A stretch of DNA of 54,929 nucleotides from Glaciecola sp. Its GTDB lineage: Bacteria; Pseudomonadota; Gammaproteobacteria; Enterobacterales; Alteromonadaceae. Below are positions 32,601-47,600 of this stretch, piece by piece. The stretch spans positions 1 through 54,929 of the forward strand of contig JAAZVZ010000015.1 in the NCBI GenBank assembly GCA_018623155.1, in the 5' to 3' direction. Both the position numbers and the translations under genes were made by a program. The first letter of the stretch is position 1; every line of letters starts with the position of its first letter. The notes beneath the pieces were generated by a model. The model searched no databases. It was not told the origin of the DNA and worked only from the letters and a program-made list of their open reading frames with translations.

Positions 32601-35600
32601 TCCAATCAAGCTCAGTCCATTACGTTCTCTATGGCAAACCTGTATGCCGATATGGCGTTGTATCTGTATTCAACCGCCGTGGGTGAGTCGGATGCGGATT
32701 TGAGTAATGGATTTAGCGTGGCATTTAACGGTGATTCAGTCACTATTTCTCGTACCGATGGCTCGTCATTTGATGCTAATAATCTTATCGAAAATATCTT
32801 TATTTATTCGGCATTAGAGCGTACGCCTTTCCAATTTGATTATCGTCAAAATGCGCGTGAACTTATTGTTACTCAAGGCTCTGCGGGTAATTTTGGTGTC
32901 TATGCTGATTGGGAGGAGAACAGCGGTGCGCCAGCAACGGTGACTCTCGAAAGTATTACCGATACTGCTGGCAGTGTTTCAACAATTAACGATGTATCCA
33001 CTGTCAGTCTAGTCCGTACGAGTTCTTCCAATATCGCCGTTATCGATACAGCCCTTAGCGATAACTTTACCACCATAACCGGTCGTATTGGCTCGATTAA
33101 TGAAAACAATGATCCGGGCGTACAGCCGTATCGCCTTTCTGCGTTTACTAATCATATTGAGAATGCGCCGGTCACTATCTATGAAACTGGTTTGAATGCA
33201 AGAACCAATGCTGGCGAGCAAATGTATCAAATCACCGGTAAATATGGGACTTTGCGTATTGCATCACTCGGTATTGAACCTTATTACGAGTTTATTCCAA
33301 ACGCGCAAGCCATCAATGCATTAGAAACCAATTCGCAAGAAACGTTTATTTTAACCCAAGATGTGACCTCTGTGGGTGGTGGACTCGCTCAACAAATTAG
33401 CTTTACGGTGTTGTTGACGGGCGTGAACGATGCGCCTGTGATCACTGTGGATACGTTATCCCCGATTTATGAGGGTAATGCGCAGCCTGATGAGTGGGAA
33501 ACGCTCTTTGACAATAATGCTGTACTTGATGCTGTAGATGAAAATCAGCGAGTACGTGGTGTTCAAATCGAGATCAACAATATCCAACACGGCGCAGATG
33601 AAAAAATCAAACTTGGCCAGTGGCCTGTTGAGTTGGCGCTTAATACTTCGCATAGCGGAACCACACAAGATGGTTTGTCCTATAGTGTGTCGCTAGAAAA
33701 CCGCACGCAAAATGTTAAAACACGCGATGGTAACGGCAATATCGTCATACAAGAGCAAGTAGTACAAGTTGCTGTCATCACACTTGATCGTCAGTCGGGA
33801 TTAACGGCGGATGATATTGCGTCGCTTGAATACCAACACTTAGGCAACTCACTTAATGGTGACCGCGCATACAGTATTGTTCGTGCAAATGAGTCAATCT
33901 CCTCGACCAACGAATTGTCCGATTGGTTCGAAATGGATATTCACGGCACGATCGTTGATTTTTCCTTTATGATCGAAGACGTAAACGTCTTTATTACGGA
34001 CAATCCTGGTGCTGATTTATTTGGCACCATAGAAGGTAATCTTGCAGCGGGCACTGGCCAGTACAGTTATCAACTATTGGACACTGTGATTGACGGAACA
34101 ACCTATCGCGTCGGTACCGCAGTGCGTGAAGGCGTCACGTATCAAACCCTTAATTCTCCATATGGTATGTTATTGGTCGACCCTGAGACGGGTGCCTACA
34201 TGCTTGATTTGAACTCTCAGACCATTAATGACATTGAAACGGGTACGCCAGACGAAAATCAGGTCAGTTTCAATGTATCTGTCCGTGACCCCAATAACCC
34301 TCGCTACGGCAGTGCAGAGTTTAATGTCAACGTCAAAGTCGACGCGTCTCCAGAGGCAGGCGCATTGTATGTTGAGCAAGATACCCCAGACACTTTACTC
34401 GAAGGGATTTCACTCTATTCGACGCGTGAAAACGAATTCGATGTACGGTATTTTGATATTAGCATTCCTGGTAACGATCCGAACGTGAACTTGTTGGTGC
34501 CTAATGCGCCGGTCATTGATACCACCAAAGATGCAATTTCATTCCAAGACAATAAGGTGTTTTTAGGCTTGGGGGAAGGGCGCTTCTTACAGATTGGTCG
34601 TGTGGATACTCAGTTTAACGGTCAAAATGGCAATACCCTGCGCATCATTATGGAACAGCAGGTTATCAATGGTGATTTTAGCGAATATACCCAATACGTT
34701 GCACCTACGGTCACCAATAACGGCATCGAAGATGTCGGTACACAGCCAATATTCAACGGATGGACGGTCACCTCTCTACGTGACGTGCACCCTCATAATG
34801 GCGGCTCAGTGCCATCGATTTGGATCCCAGGACAAACCACGCTCGAAATAGATGGCAGGCTGTATCAAACGCCACTTGATGATAACAATGGTCCTGAAAA
34901 TTATTACACCAATGAACCCTTACCCAGCGATAGTCCAATTCGAGCTCAGAATATGGCCGAACGAAATCGGGTTTATGTCTTACCGACAGAGATGGGGATC
35001 AATCTGAATTTTGACTCTCCAAGTGATGGTTCGGCTCAAATCAGTCGTTTTGCCTATATGGTGTCAGAGCCGGTGGCGATTACCGAAGGCTCGACGATTT
35101 CCTTTGACTATTATGTCGGTGCACCGGCGGGTGGAGCAGATTTATTAGCTTACATGGTGAATCTCGATACAGGCGAATGGACAGAGGTTGAAAACTACTC
35201 GGGGTCGTTTGATGAAGGTTTATGGTCGGGTTATTTAGGCACACTGACAGTACGTCCTGCCGAGTCAGCGTTTATCACGGCAAGTGTCAAGGCACCGACG
35301 AGTGGACGCTACGCGATTGTTATGGCTGCTGGTGCTTATGAAGATCTGGGTGGTTTCTCCGAGCATGCCGATATCTACATCAAAGATGTTAAAGTTACCG
35401 GTACTGCGTCTATGGCTGATAACTCAATGGTTCAGCGCGTCATTGAAGAAATCCGTTATCAAAATACTTCTGACTTAACAGCTGAAAATACCCTCCTAGA
35501 CAAGTCTTTGACCATCAATGTTCAAAACTTTGATGGTTCGTCAGATGAAGTGACCATGGACTTTGAGATCCGTGAGGTGAACGACGCGCCAGTTGCAACT

Positions 35601-38600
35601 AACCCAAACCAGATTGTTGATGTTACCGACACGGTTAACTGGGATACGCCGAGTGTGAGTGGTTCCTTTAATATCATTGACCCAGACGAAAATACTCAGA
35701 TGCGCTTCTACAGCGTGGACAATAATGGAAATGAGCTTGTCGATAACGAAGGGTATCCTGAGCCCTTAGTGGGTCGCTACGGTACTCTGAGCTTTGGCGG
35801 TGAAGGAGCTGGATGGACGTATACTATAGATCCTTTTGCGTTTAATTCATTGTTAGATGGACAGGTTGTTAACGAAAATTTCGCCAATCTGCAAGGTACC
35901 GATGGCGATGGTGGTATTGTTAATTTGACATTGACGTTCCGCTTGGCAGGTGAAGCGGACCAAACGGTCTTTACCTTTACAGATACCGGTAGTGACGATA
36001 CGTTTACGACGCAAACTAAAACTAATGCTTTTGGCTCGTTGGCTCAGCAGGGCTTTGAGTTTAGTATGGTTGAGGGCAGTGGGGCGGTCACGGACGGTAT
36101 ATTCCAAACGCTTAATACTGCATACGGTGAATTAACGCTTAATACCGTCACGGGTGAGTTTAGCTTCGCGCCCGATGATGCCGCGATTGAAGCCAATAGC
36201 ACCTCACCTCAAGCCTTGTCGGTTGGCCTAGAAGCCACAAAAGACGGACAAGTGGCCTCACATATTGTAAGTATTAATATTGTTGGCGCAAATGATAGTG
36301 TCGTGCTAACAGCTGAAACCACTGCGAGTACCTATACCGAGGGTGCGCCTGCGAGTGCCTTATTTGCCGATGCAGTCTTAACCGAGCGCGATGGCAGTGT
36401 CGAAGATGCCGTGGTCAGTGTGGTGTTAACCGGCACCGTACTCGATAGCGACCAGATTACATTCACCGAGAGCTCAGGCTTTACATTCTCTGGTGACAAC
36501 GTCATGTATCGCGGTGCCATTGTAGCAACGCGCGATGCGACTCTGAATGGCATTGATGGTGCAAATTTAACGCTGACTTTATCAAGCTCTGCCACCAAAG
36601 ACATTGCTAATCAATTAGTTCAAGCCTTAGCGTTTGAAAATACCTCAGATTCACCTACCACTATCGAGAGAAACCGTAACGCCCTTGATGTCGCGCTCAC
36701 CTATAGCGATGCAGGGCATGGCGATGCGGGTAATGCTTCTGATGCCACTATCAATGGCACCATCAATATTGTGGATGTGAACAATGCGCCTGAGGTGAGT
36801 TTTGGCTCAGATACATGGTTCACCCAGCGCGTAATTGGCTCAAATCCGAACGGTGAGCTTGTGCTCGACGGTGTTTCTGTGAGCGACGATGCGACGGATG
36901 TCACCGTGGTATTGAGTGTTGGGGCAAGCCTAGGCACCTTAAGTTTAGATACTTCTGTCTCAGGCGGTGCATCGGCTTCGATGCTAAGCGGCAATGGGAC
37001 ACACAGCATTACCTTTACGGGCGACTGGCGAGAGTTGCAGGCAACGCTTGATGCCAACGGCTTAACCTATACGCCACTAAGCGGTGTCGATTTTATTAGT
37101 AAAGGCCATGACTTATTGAACGTTGTGGTAACCGATAGTGATACTGCAAAAGGTCAAGACAGTAAGCTGATTTTTGTGGCAGCCGAAGAAACTCGCACAG
37201 GTTCAATTGTGCTTCCTGCCATTGAAGATACGGCAGTCACCATCAATATCAATCCTAAAGTAGCGAGTTTAGGACAATCTAACGCGAATTTTGAATTAGG
37301 CATCATTGATAACAACGGGACGTTTATCAAGCTAGACGATGCCCCAGGTTATAGTGCTATTAGCGGTGGATTTAAATTTGCCGACGGTCAAATTGTTGAA
37401 GATAGCAGTGGGGTGTATATCTTTACCCCCGAAACCGATTTTACCGGCACCGTACAGTTCGCGTATCAGTATACCGCAGATGGTGAAAACCAGACTGCCA
37501 ATATTGACTTGTTAGTCGCACCGGTGAATGATGCGCCTGTTGTTAATGGGATTACTAATTTAGCTGCGACCTTTACTGAGGGCGGGGCAGCGGTCAATGT
37601 ATTTAGCGGTACAGCGCTATCGACCTACGAAAATGGACAAAATATTCAAGCGTTTGAGATCACGGCAATGGATATTTTGCACGGCACGAATGAACAGCTT
37701 GTTATTGATGGACAAACGATTGCTTTAGAACGCGGACAGTCTGGTGCGAACTATTCGGTGTTCGTGCGTGATGGTGAGTTAGTCGTGCGCGTCACGGGGG
37801 ATTGGACAACGGCAGAAGCACAAAATGTGATCAATGGTGTGCAATACCTAAGCACCCAGTCCATTCCGACCCTAGCGGATCGTTTGTTCAGCCTAACCGC
37901 CGTTGAAGATAATGCCGGCAGTGCTGATGGAGGCGAGTTCCGAGCAGAGTTTGCAACGGACAAGTATCAATCCGTTATTAGCTTAGATTCAAACGCGACT
38001 CCACCGACAGTTACGGTGCGCGAAAACGATTCTCGGGTGTTTAGTACCGCGTTTACACAAAACGTAGACACAACCACAACGTTATTCAGTCAAAACGCTG
38101 CTGATGGCGATAATTATGTCGGGCATCGCTTAGTCGTATCCCCGAATGATGGCCGTTATATCCTCTCAGTGAATGATAGTTCAAGTTTATTCACCGATGA
38201 TAATGGGAAGCTACTTGATGCCAACGGTATGGAGTTTGCCTCTTATACGCTTTCATCGGGTGCCTTAAAATTTGAGTTTAACAGCAACCAAACTGCCGCT
38301 ACGCAAGCGCTGGTCAATGCCGTTGCGCAATCGATACAAGTCAGCGTCACGGATAACTCGTGGGTATTGTTACCTGGCTTTGCGCAGGTCAATTATGAGT
38401 TAAGCAACGCAGCCGGCTCTGATACCGATGCCGTGCGAACGATGATTACCTCGGTGGATGATCCGATTAGCTTTGATACGCTAACTGCGATTACTTCCAC
38501 TTACCGTACCGGGGATGCGGATGTGGCGTTGTTTACTAACTCCGATCTCACCCCAGTTGAAGTAAATAATGAAGAGATTACTCAGCTGACTATTAACGTT

Positions 38601-41600
38601 GCTGGCCTGTTAGACGGGGATAACGAAAAGCTTATTATCAACGGCGAAGTACTTTCTTTAGGTGCCAATAACGCCATTACCAGTTCTAGCTCGTTGTTTA
38701 ACAGTGCCTCGTGGACGGCGAATGAGGACGGCACCTCTGGCACAATTGTCATTAACGTCACCGATACTGCATCCGCCAACACCATTCTCGATGGATTACG
38801 CTATCGCAACAGTCTGTCCGGTGAATCGCTCGCCGATGCCTCCTTACGCAACTTTACGCTCGCTTCTGCCCAAGAAACGCGATTAGGGGCAGTGCAGAGT
38901 TTTGAGATAGACAACGTGACTGCACAAGTGCAGATGCGTACAGATGGCTTTAGTTATATTGAAGAGTCAGCCTCTTCACAAGTGTATGGCGTATTTGATG
39001 TGACCGAAGTGGGTGCATCCGCAAATAATACATTTAACGGCTATCGCTTCGAAATCGAACGTACAGCAGGCGCCAACAGCAATGATCTGTTCAGTATTGG
39101 CGCAGAGGCCATAGATGGGGTCACGATTGTTGGCAACACTATCTCAGTGGATGGCAATATCGTGGCTACCTTCAGTCAGGTTAATGGTCAAGCGGTGCTG
39201 CAGTTTACCAGCGCCGGAAATATTACCACTGAGGTGGTTGACCGCGCAGTACAAACATTGCGCTATGTCAACAGCAGTGACGATGTCGGCCCTAATGACG
39301 AACTCACGTGGAAAATGACCCATAGTGGTCAGCCCAGCTTTACCGGTACCCGTGATTTGATGCTTATTGATATCAATGATGCACCGTTGTTTTTGTCAAG
39401 CTCAGTAAACACTGTTGTATCATTTGATGACAATTCTGGGCCCGTATCCGTGTTTGGTGACGCCAATTTAAGTTTCGATGAGGTCGAAACTGGCCAGCAC
39501 ATATCAAGCATAGAAATTCTTATTTACAACTATGACATGTCCACTCAGGGGAATGACTTACTGAGTGTCGATGGCACTGATGTCTCTCTTTACGTCACAA
39601 ATAATGTCGGTAATTCTACCTTCAGCCTTTCTAATTACGATGCAACATTCTCAATCAATTATCACAATGACTATGCAAGAGTCGTTCTATCCGAAATTGA
39701 TTCGACGGCTGATGCACTGGCTATATTAAATAGCTTGATGTTTAAGCGCGGCGACGATGCACCAAAAGTTGAAGATATTACCAGCGGTCAACCGACGTTT
39801 CGTATTACTGGTGCGTATGACAGCGGTGGCACAGCCTTTAGCGGTCAGAACTTTACCGCATTGTCATACGTGTCACAAATTGAATATCCACTTGATAATT
39901 TATCTCCAGCGGCATCAGTTTCTGCGAACTCTGGCACCTACGTTGAAAATTCTGGTGATAAACGCTTATTTAATGTCTCTAATCTAACTGTCGGAACAGG
40001 GGAGAGTGGTCAGCGCTTTACTGGTCTAACGATGCAAATTAATGGTTCATTTGATAGTGACTATCACGGTAGTCTGCGCTTTGGTAATCGCTATGCGGTG
40101 ACCGTTGCGCTCCAGGAAGGCACCTATTCACTAGGCAATACCGACAGCATTACCCTGACTCGCAATGCCAACGGCTTTGCAGTCGAAGTCACAGGTAGCT
40201 GGACCGAGACCGAGTTTAATAATTTTTTGCGCGACTTTTATTATGTCAATACGTCTGAAACGCCCATCGAAGAGACCATAGAGTTTACGCTGTTATCCAT
40301 CAGCGATAACGGAGGGATGTTTAACAATACAGATAACACAGTAGATATTAACGTTACTACCTCGTTAGATATCAGTGCTCGGGATGACTATTCGCGAGTA
40401 ACATTACGCGGTAATACAGTTGAAGTGCGCGATGTTGGTGTCGCATTCAACCTTTTCAATACCGTCAATATTGATACGGTTGAAGAAGGTCACACCATTA
40501 CTGGGTTTAAGCTCAACACTAGCGGCTTTACTCACTTTAGAAATCCAGCCGGTCTGTATCTCGATGGGGTTCATTTTAATGACTCTGAACTCAATTACGG
40601 CGGTGTGCCAGTGGAGATCCGACTCGCCAATACAGACTTTATCATGCAGCGCTTGTTTGATCAGTTTGTATTTAGCGTGGTTGAAGGGCAAAGCTTTACT
40701 GCGACTCAGCTGGAAGATTTGCTCAAAACGATGCAGTTCATTCAGACGGACGAAATCAACCAAGCCAAAAACTACAGCGTATCGCTCGTTGAAGTCACCG
40801 ACTCAGGGCAAGACACCCAAGTACGAGATTATAGCTACACCTATAACAGTGGGCTACATGCCAATGTGATTGAACTAAGCGACTCGGGTTCGGGTAATAA
40901 CCGCGTTAATCATGCCGTGGTTAATGTGATCAATAACAATTCGCCGTTTGTCGATCCGCAGGTGCCGTTCTATCGAGTCGGTCCCGGTACAGACATTACG
41001 ATTGCTGATGTGGATTTTAATGAGCCCAATGATGATCCAATGGAAGTTGTCATTGGCGTCACCGATGACGGCACGGCTTATGGTACGTTTAATGTCGATA
41101 GCTCTAAACTCGGTGGTTTACCCGCACCGACCGTGCGCGATGACGGCGCGTTAGTTTTTAGTGGGGTCACTCATGCACAAATGGATGCCATCATCGCCAG
41201 TGGAGCGTTATCCATAACCCCTCGCTTTGGTCTCACTTATGCCGAAGCGGTAGAGCGCAATCGCGAGAATAGCGCCAATGCAATTCCGTTTGTCACGTTT
41301 ACCGCGACGGATCCCTATGGGAAGTTTTTCTATAGCTCTTTAGCCATGGTCATCGTCGAGCCAGACAGTCAGACGCAAGTCACAGAGATCGGCAACGAGG
41401 ATGAGGTCCTTAACGTCGATTTGAGCGGTTCGATAAGTGGCACAGATACGTTTACTTTTGGTGAAACCATTGATGGTATATTTGTACCCGCCACGATAGA
41501 AAGTAACGGCTCTATTCGCTTTAGCAACGGCGTGCTGTCACGTACAGATGGTCTATCCGTAAATGCTATGAGCGATGGTCAATTCGTGTTTACGCCAAAT

Positions 41601-44600
41601 GCTAATTTCTTCGGCGAAGCCTGTGTTGAGTTCAGTACAAACAATGGTTTGGTCAATGGCGTGCTAGATCTGATTATTTTACCCGTCAACGATGCACCGA
41701 CTGCAAGTTTAAGTGTCACTGAATCACATGTTTTAGTCGAGAATGATACGCGTCGTTCGTTGTTTAATACCGCAACGCTTGCGAATATCGAATCGGCGCA
41801 AGCGTCAGAGGGAATAGAATACATTGAGTTTTCTGTTTCGGGCGACTTATATCGAGGTGTTGGCCATACTTTTTATATCGGGCCACATGTGATTGATATA
41901 AGCGCAGGCAGTATGACGTTGCGTGATGGTACTGACTTGACGGTTTCAAGTTCAGGCAATACGACGCGAATCGGATTTACAGGCGATTGGACGTTGGCTG
42001 AAGCTCAAGCCTTTATACGCAGTGCTGAGATTGATATAACAATGCTCCCGCAAACAACGAATCGGGATTATATTTTTAGTCTCAGTGCTCTAAGAGATTC
42101 GGGTGGGCGCAATAATGAAGGTGTTGATACAGGTACCGATTTACTCAATGCTGCGGTCTCGACGATTTATCAAATTAACAATAGTTTCAATAAATTAAAT
42201 GAGCGAATAGATTACACAGAAGATGCATCGCCTATTTTTATTCAAGCGTTAAATGCTCCAGCGGTGATGCCTGAGAACAATCTTTACCGTGCATTAGATA
42301 ATTATCACGGCGGGCGCTTAGTGGTCAGTTCGGCTGATCCCGACGTTACGCTTGGCTTATCCGCGGGCGCAGGTTATACCTTTACCGACTCTGCAATACT
42401 GCTCAACGGACAGAAAATTGCCACGCTGAATACCTCTGACAGTCGAATCGAGTTTACCCTCTCAAGCGATAACACAACGATGACGCACGCGCGTTTTGTT
42501 GAGTTGATGAAGCGTCTTACATGGGTAACAAGTTCCCAAGATCCACCGGCGGTTAGTAATATTACCTACGAATGGTACGGCGAAAGTCAAGTTGCCGAGA
42601 CGACCACGCTGGTGATAAATATTGCGTCTGTGAATGATGCACCAGACGCGACTGTTGTAGCAATCAACCCCACATATATTGAAGGGCTCGATGCAGTAGG
42701 CGTCTTTGCACAAGTCAATTTGACAACGGTTGAGACTGCAGATCGTTTATCGTCACTAACGTTGACTGTGACTGGCGTTGATACGCCGTCAGACGAAGTT
42801 ATCGTCATTGATGGAGTTAATATTCCTCTAGATAGCTCCACGCCAATGACTGGTAATGGTTGGGAGGCCAACGTTACTTTTAATAATGGTGTTTATAGCA
42901 TAAAGGTCACAGCGGATAACCCGATGACCGAAGCGGATTTTGCCGATTTGATCGAGTCGATCAAGTATCTAAACAATGGCACTGCCCTAGAATCGGTTGC
43001 AACTCGAGATATTCGATTGGCCTCCATAGGTGAGAATACCTCGACTAATCAAATTAATACCCCGAGTAACGGTTTCACTACTTCTACAGTAACGTTACGT
43101 GGAACGGGATCCACATATCTCGAAAATGCTGCGCCCGTTCGGATGTTTGACTTTGGTAATATCACCAACCATTTACCGTCATCCTTAGCAGGTGTTAGCT
43201 TTACAGTCACTATCAATGGTGCAGCTGAACCAGAGGAGCAACTTTCATTTGTTAACTCAAGCGGCATCACTCTCAATGATAACCATCAAGTTTTATTAGG
43301 GAACACGGTTCTTGGAACATTAACGGATATCACAAATGGGTTCCGAATTGACTTTACCAATACCAATATGGGTGAACGACAGTTCTATGATGTCATCAAG
43401 CGTATTGGTTACGAGAGTACAGAAGATGAACCAAATGGTTCAGTCCAAGTGGATTGGGTACTGAGTACTCCAGGGGGCAATGAATCTGGTGTGCGTTTGA
43501 TTGAATTGGTTGGCGTCAATGACGCCCCAACCATTGAGTCTAATGGTCATGAACGCAGTGTGACGGCGAGTAATCAACGTCAAGTGTTGTTCACTAATAC
43601 TGCCATCTCGACCATTGAGGCCGGTCAGACTGCGACAGTCAATATTGCTATTTCAGGTATCCATGTTGATGCTTATACAGATACCTTGGAAATAACCGAT
43701 CACATTACAAGAAGTATGCGATATGACTTTAATACAACACAAAACAATGTTTCATATGCATACGATTACCAAGATGACGGTACAGCCACATTAACGCTAT
43801 CGTCATCTGATTTGTCTGCTTTAACCTTTGCCATAGACCGTCTTCGTTATTATACAACAGAGACGGGCAGTGACTTGACGAACCTAGCAAACACTCTGCG
43901 TTTTACTTTAAGCGAAGTGGCCGATAACGGTGGTGTTGATAATGGCGGTCATGATAGGAGTTCAGTTGATATTGTGACAACGGTTGAATTTACTCAGCCT
44001 AACACGGCACCAACTTTATCTGCTTCAGGCAATACATTGACTTTTGTAGAAGACGCGGTGGCAGTTGCCTTGTTCAATAACGTAAGTGCTGAGACAGGGG
44101 AGAATCACCAACACTTTACCAAAGTTACCCTCCACATTACAGGGGTTGTTGATGGCATAGATGAAACATTGAATATTGATGGTCAATCCTTGCCGCTGCG
44201 AACTCGGACGGGAGAACTAACAGATGACGTATCCTATAAGATAACCGCAGACGCCAATGTTTTGATACTGTCTCTGACTGGTAATTGGGATAATGCAGAA
44301 CTGGTAAATCTTCTTGAAGGCATTACCTATGAGCACCTGGGGGAAGACCCTACCGCTGGGGTGCGTAATATGACGTTAGTATCTGCCCAAGATGATGGGG
44401 GTGATGCCTTCAGTACAACCGATAAGGTATCTGTTCAATCGGTAAGCACATCGGTTTCGGTTGTGCCTGTGGCGGATATGCCAGTTATACGTGCCGTGCC
44501 AGGGAACACGACCTACTTAACAAATACGGGGTATTTAGCCGTCTTTTCGTCGGTCGAGGTTGATTTTATTGAAGCTGCCGATAGATTTAATGCGATGCGG

Positions 44601-47600
44601 TTGCAATTAAGCAACCTCAGTGGCTCAGAAACCGTCCGTATCGCAGGGACTGAGATTGACTTATCATCTAATTTTTCCCAAAACGTCAGCATCAATGATG
44701 CAATCATTAGTCTCACTGGCACTCAGTCTGGTAATGGTTATGTCCTAGACATTGCGCATGTGTCTGGTACCTCACTCACTGCAGAACAAACAGCGACTAT
44801 GCTAACAGGGTTGGCTTATCGCCATGGAGATTTTATTTCCACTTTAGCAACTCGTACCATACGAGTAGTTAGCTTATCTGATAACGGTTCAGACTCTGGT
44901 AACAATCAAAATACGGACGCTTCTCCAGTCGTAACCATTGACAGTCAAACGTATAATGAACAAATTATACAGCTCACACCAGCCAATCAAGCACCTACAG
45001 TCACTTTTTCTGCAGAGCCAGTATCAGTTGAACAAGGGGCGGTTGTTGCCGTGAACGCTACCGTTGCGGATTTAGATGATGTTGTGACCTCTTTGGTCAT
45101 CTTACTACCGGATACAACGGTTGGCACACTTGCAATAAGCGATTCAATCAGTGGTGGTTTGAATGCGTCGCAGATTGATGCAAGTGTCGCAGGTCGAATT
45201 ACTATTAGTAATGCTGATATTACAACCATAAATGCCACTTTATCGGCAGGTGGTTTAACCTTCCACGCCAATAACAGCCACAATTCAGTCTCCGATGGTG
45301 CCGTACTCATCCGCATTACCGCAACCGACGATGACAATGCGTCTTCAGTTCAAACCCATCAAATTGTGATTTTTGAGCCAACATCGAATGACGATTTTAC
45401 CTTTGTTGGGGTAGAAGAGAATGCTGTAGTGATGGATTTTGCAGGACCAGTAACTTTTGTCGGTGGGCTGCCAACATCAACCAATTGGACAATGACGGCA
45501 ACCGATGCCAGTACAGGGCTGTATACGCTGACCCCAAATTCAAATTGGCATGGCAGTGCCACTTTCCAAATTGAGAAAAATGGACTGACCGGTGACGTTA
45601 ACGTTGTCGTGGTGCCGGTTAATGATGCACCAGCCTTAACAATGCAAGGAAGTCATGTAGCTCATTCCCCGTTTGGTGAGGTCACATCACTCGGTTTTCA
45701 CAATATTGATCTCAGTGATATCGAGGGCGACCGTATTACTGAGTTTGTGTTTAGACTGTCTAACTTTAAAGACATCAATGGTAACATTGAGCACTTTCAC
45801 TTTGGTGTTATGCGCATACCATTTAGAGCTGGCTTAGATTCAGACGGAGATGATCCTCACACAACAACACCTGGGGTATGGTTGGATTCGTGGTTTGAGG
45901 GGGATGATTTAATTGTCAGTTATCGCGGTAGCTTTACTCTTGCTCAAGCAGAAGAATATCTGCGTAATGCAGCATATCATCATATCATGTATCGCGAGGA
46001 GGCAACGCTTGAAGGGTTACGTAACATTGAGTTAGTCCTTATTCGCGACTCGGGTGGGACGGCTAATGGTGGTGAAAATACCACTTATGTTAATGTCAGT
46101 AGCCAAGTAGAACTGATGCCTTCAGTGAGCTCATTCAATGTTGGTTATATGCCCCCGTATACCGAAAATAGTGCGCCTTCACCGATTGTCCCATATATTG
46201 AGTTTACACAAAATCTCCTCGATTTTAGAGGCAACTATCAAGGCTCAAGTTTTAGTCTATCACCGATTGGACAAACGTTAACCGTGACACAAAGTTTCGG
46301 TTTTGATTTATCTGGTACTGGTTTTGAAATAGGTAATGATAATATCATCCGAAGAATCTCAGATGGTAGTGCTGTTGCAACAGGAGTAGTATCAAATAAT
46401 CAAGTGAGAGTTGACTTCAATCAAGGTCCTCTTACCAAAGAAGAAGCACAAGACATTGCTCGTTCGATGACCTTTGTTGATACCAGTGATGATCCTTATG
46501 GTGTATTAAACTTTGCAATGAGGTTCAATCAGACTGACGCCCCTACGAAATTTACTGCAATGGGTGTGGGTCTTCTTCCTGTCAATGACGAGCCAGTGTT
46601 ATCGGCCACTTCGATTGCAGACAGCTTTAACGAGGGTGATCCGGCCATTTCAATTTTTACCGGTGTTTCTGTGGATTTAATCGAGTCGATTCAGACGGTC
46701 GATTCCATGACATTAGATCTTGTCAATTTTGTATCCAGTACAGATGAGAAAATCATCTATGAAGGGACTGAGTTGCTGATACAAACAGGCGCCAGCACCA
46801 CATTTGTCGTTAACGGTACCAATGTCAGCGCTGTTGTCCAAAATGCTGATGGCGATATAAGTTTGAAATTGACTGGCGCCAGCACACTCTCAGTAGCGGA
46901 TGCGCAAGCACTCTTGGAAGGGTTGCAATACCATAATGTGGGGGCCAGTCTATTGACGGGGGATACCCGCTCGATCGTTATATCAGAAGTGGTTGAACGT
47001 GAATACGTTGCATCCCGACAAGAATACGATGTATTTATCAATACAGGCGAGTATCTTCGGGCCGACATAGCACTTACTGGGACTCGAGTAGCTTATCTCG
47101 AAAACGGCACACCAGTACAACCATTGACCAACGTCAATTTGGACTTAACCGGACAAGATTGGTCGATAGCCAACAGCAATCCAGAGATTCATATCAGTGC
47201 GAGTTTAACTTCATCAGGTGATAGCCGAAGCCTTACCTTCCGTGGGAATGACTATTGGCACAGTGATATGCTAGAAAACTATTCTTTTGATAGTGAATCA
47301 AATTACTATGCCAATACGCCTATTTTGGTCAACGGTACTGAGATTGGGCTAGGGCGTTTAAATGGCGGTACGTTTGTATTATCTATCCATCCAACCGCGT
47401 TACAATCCGATATTAATGCGTTTATTCAGTCCTTAAGTTTCTCTAATGCATCGGATGATCCTGGGAATAGCGCCCGAATCAAAATTGATTACGTACAATT
47501 TTTGAATGGTGCTCAATCTACCACAAGCTTGACACAAGTTCCTATTGAAATTATCCCCACTAATGACGCTCCATCTGTGACTCAGAACACAGAAACTAGG

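Noticed and set aside
40420-40869. 149-codon plus-strand ORF in another frame within the giant gene
   Set aside because: The giant frame is open through this region with conserved module features; the alternative translation has no recognisable domain.
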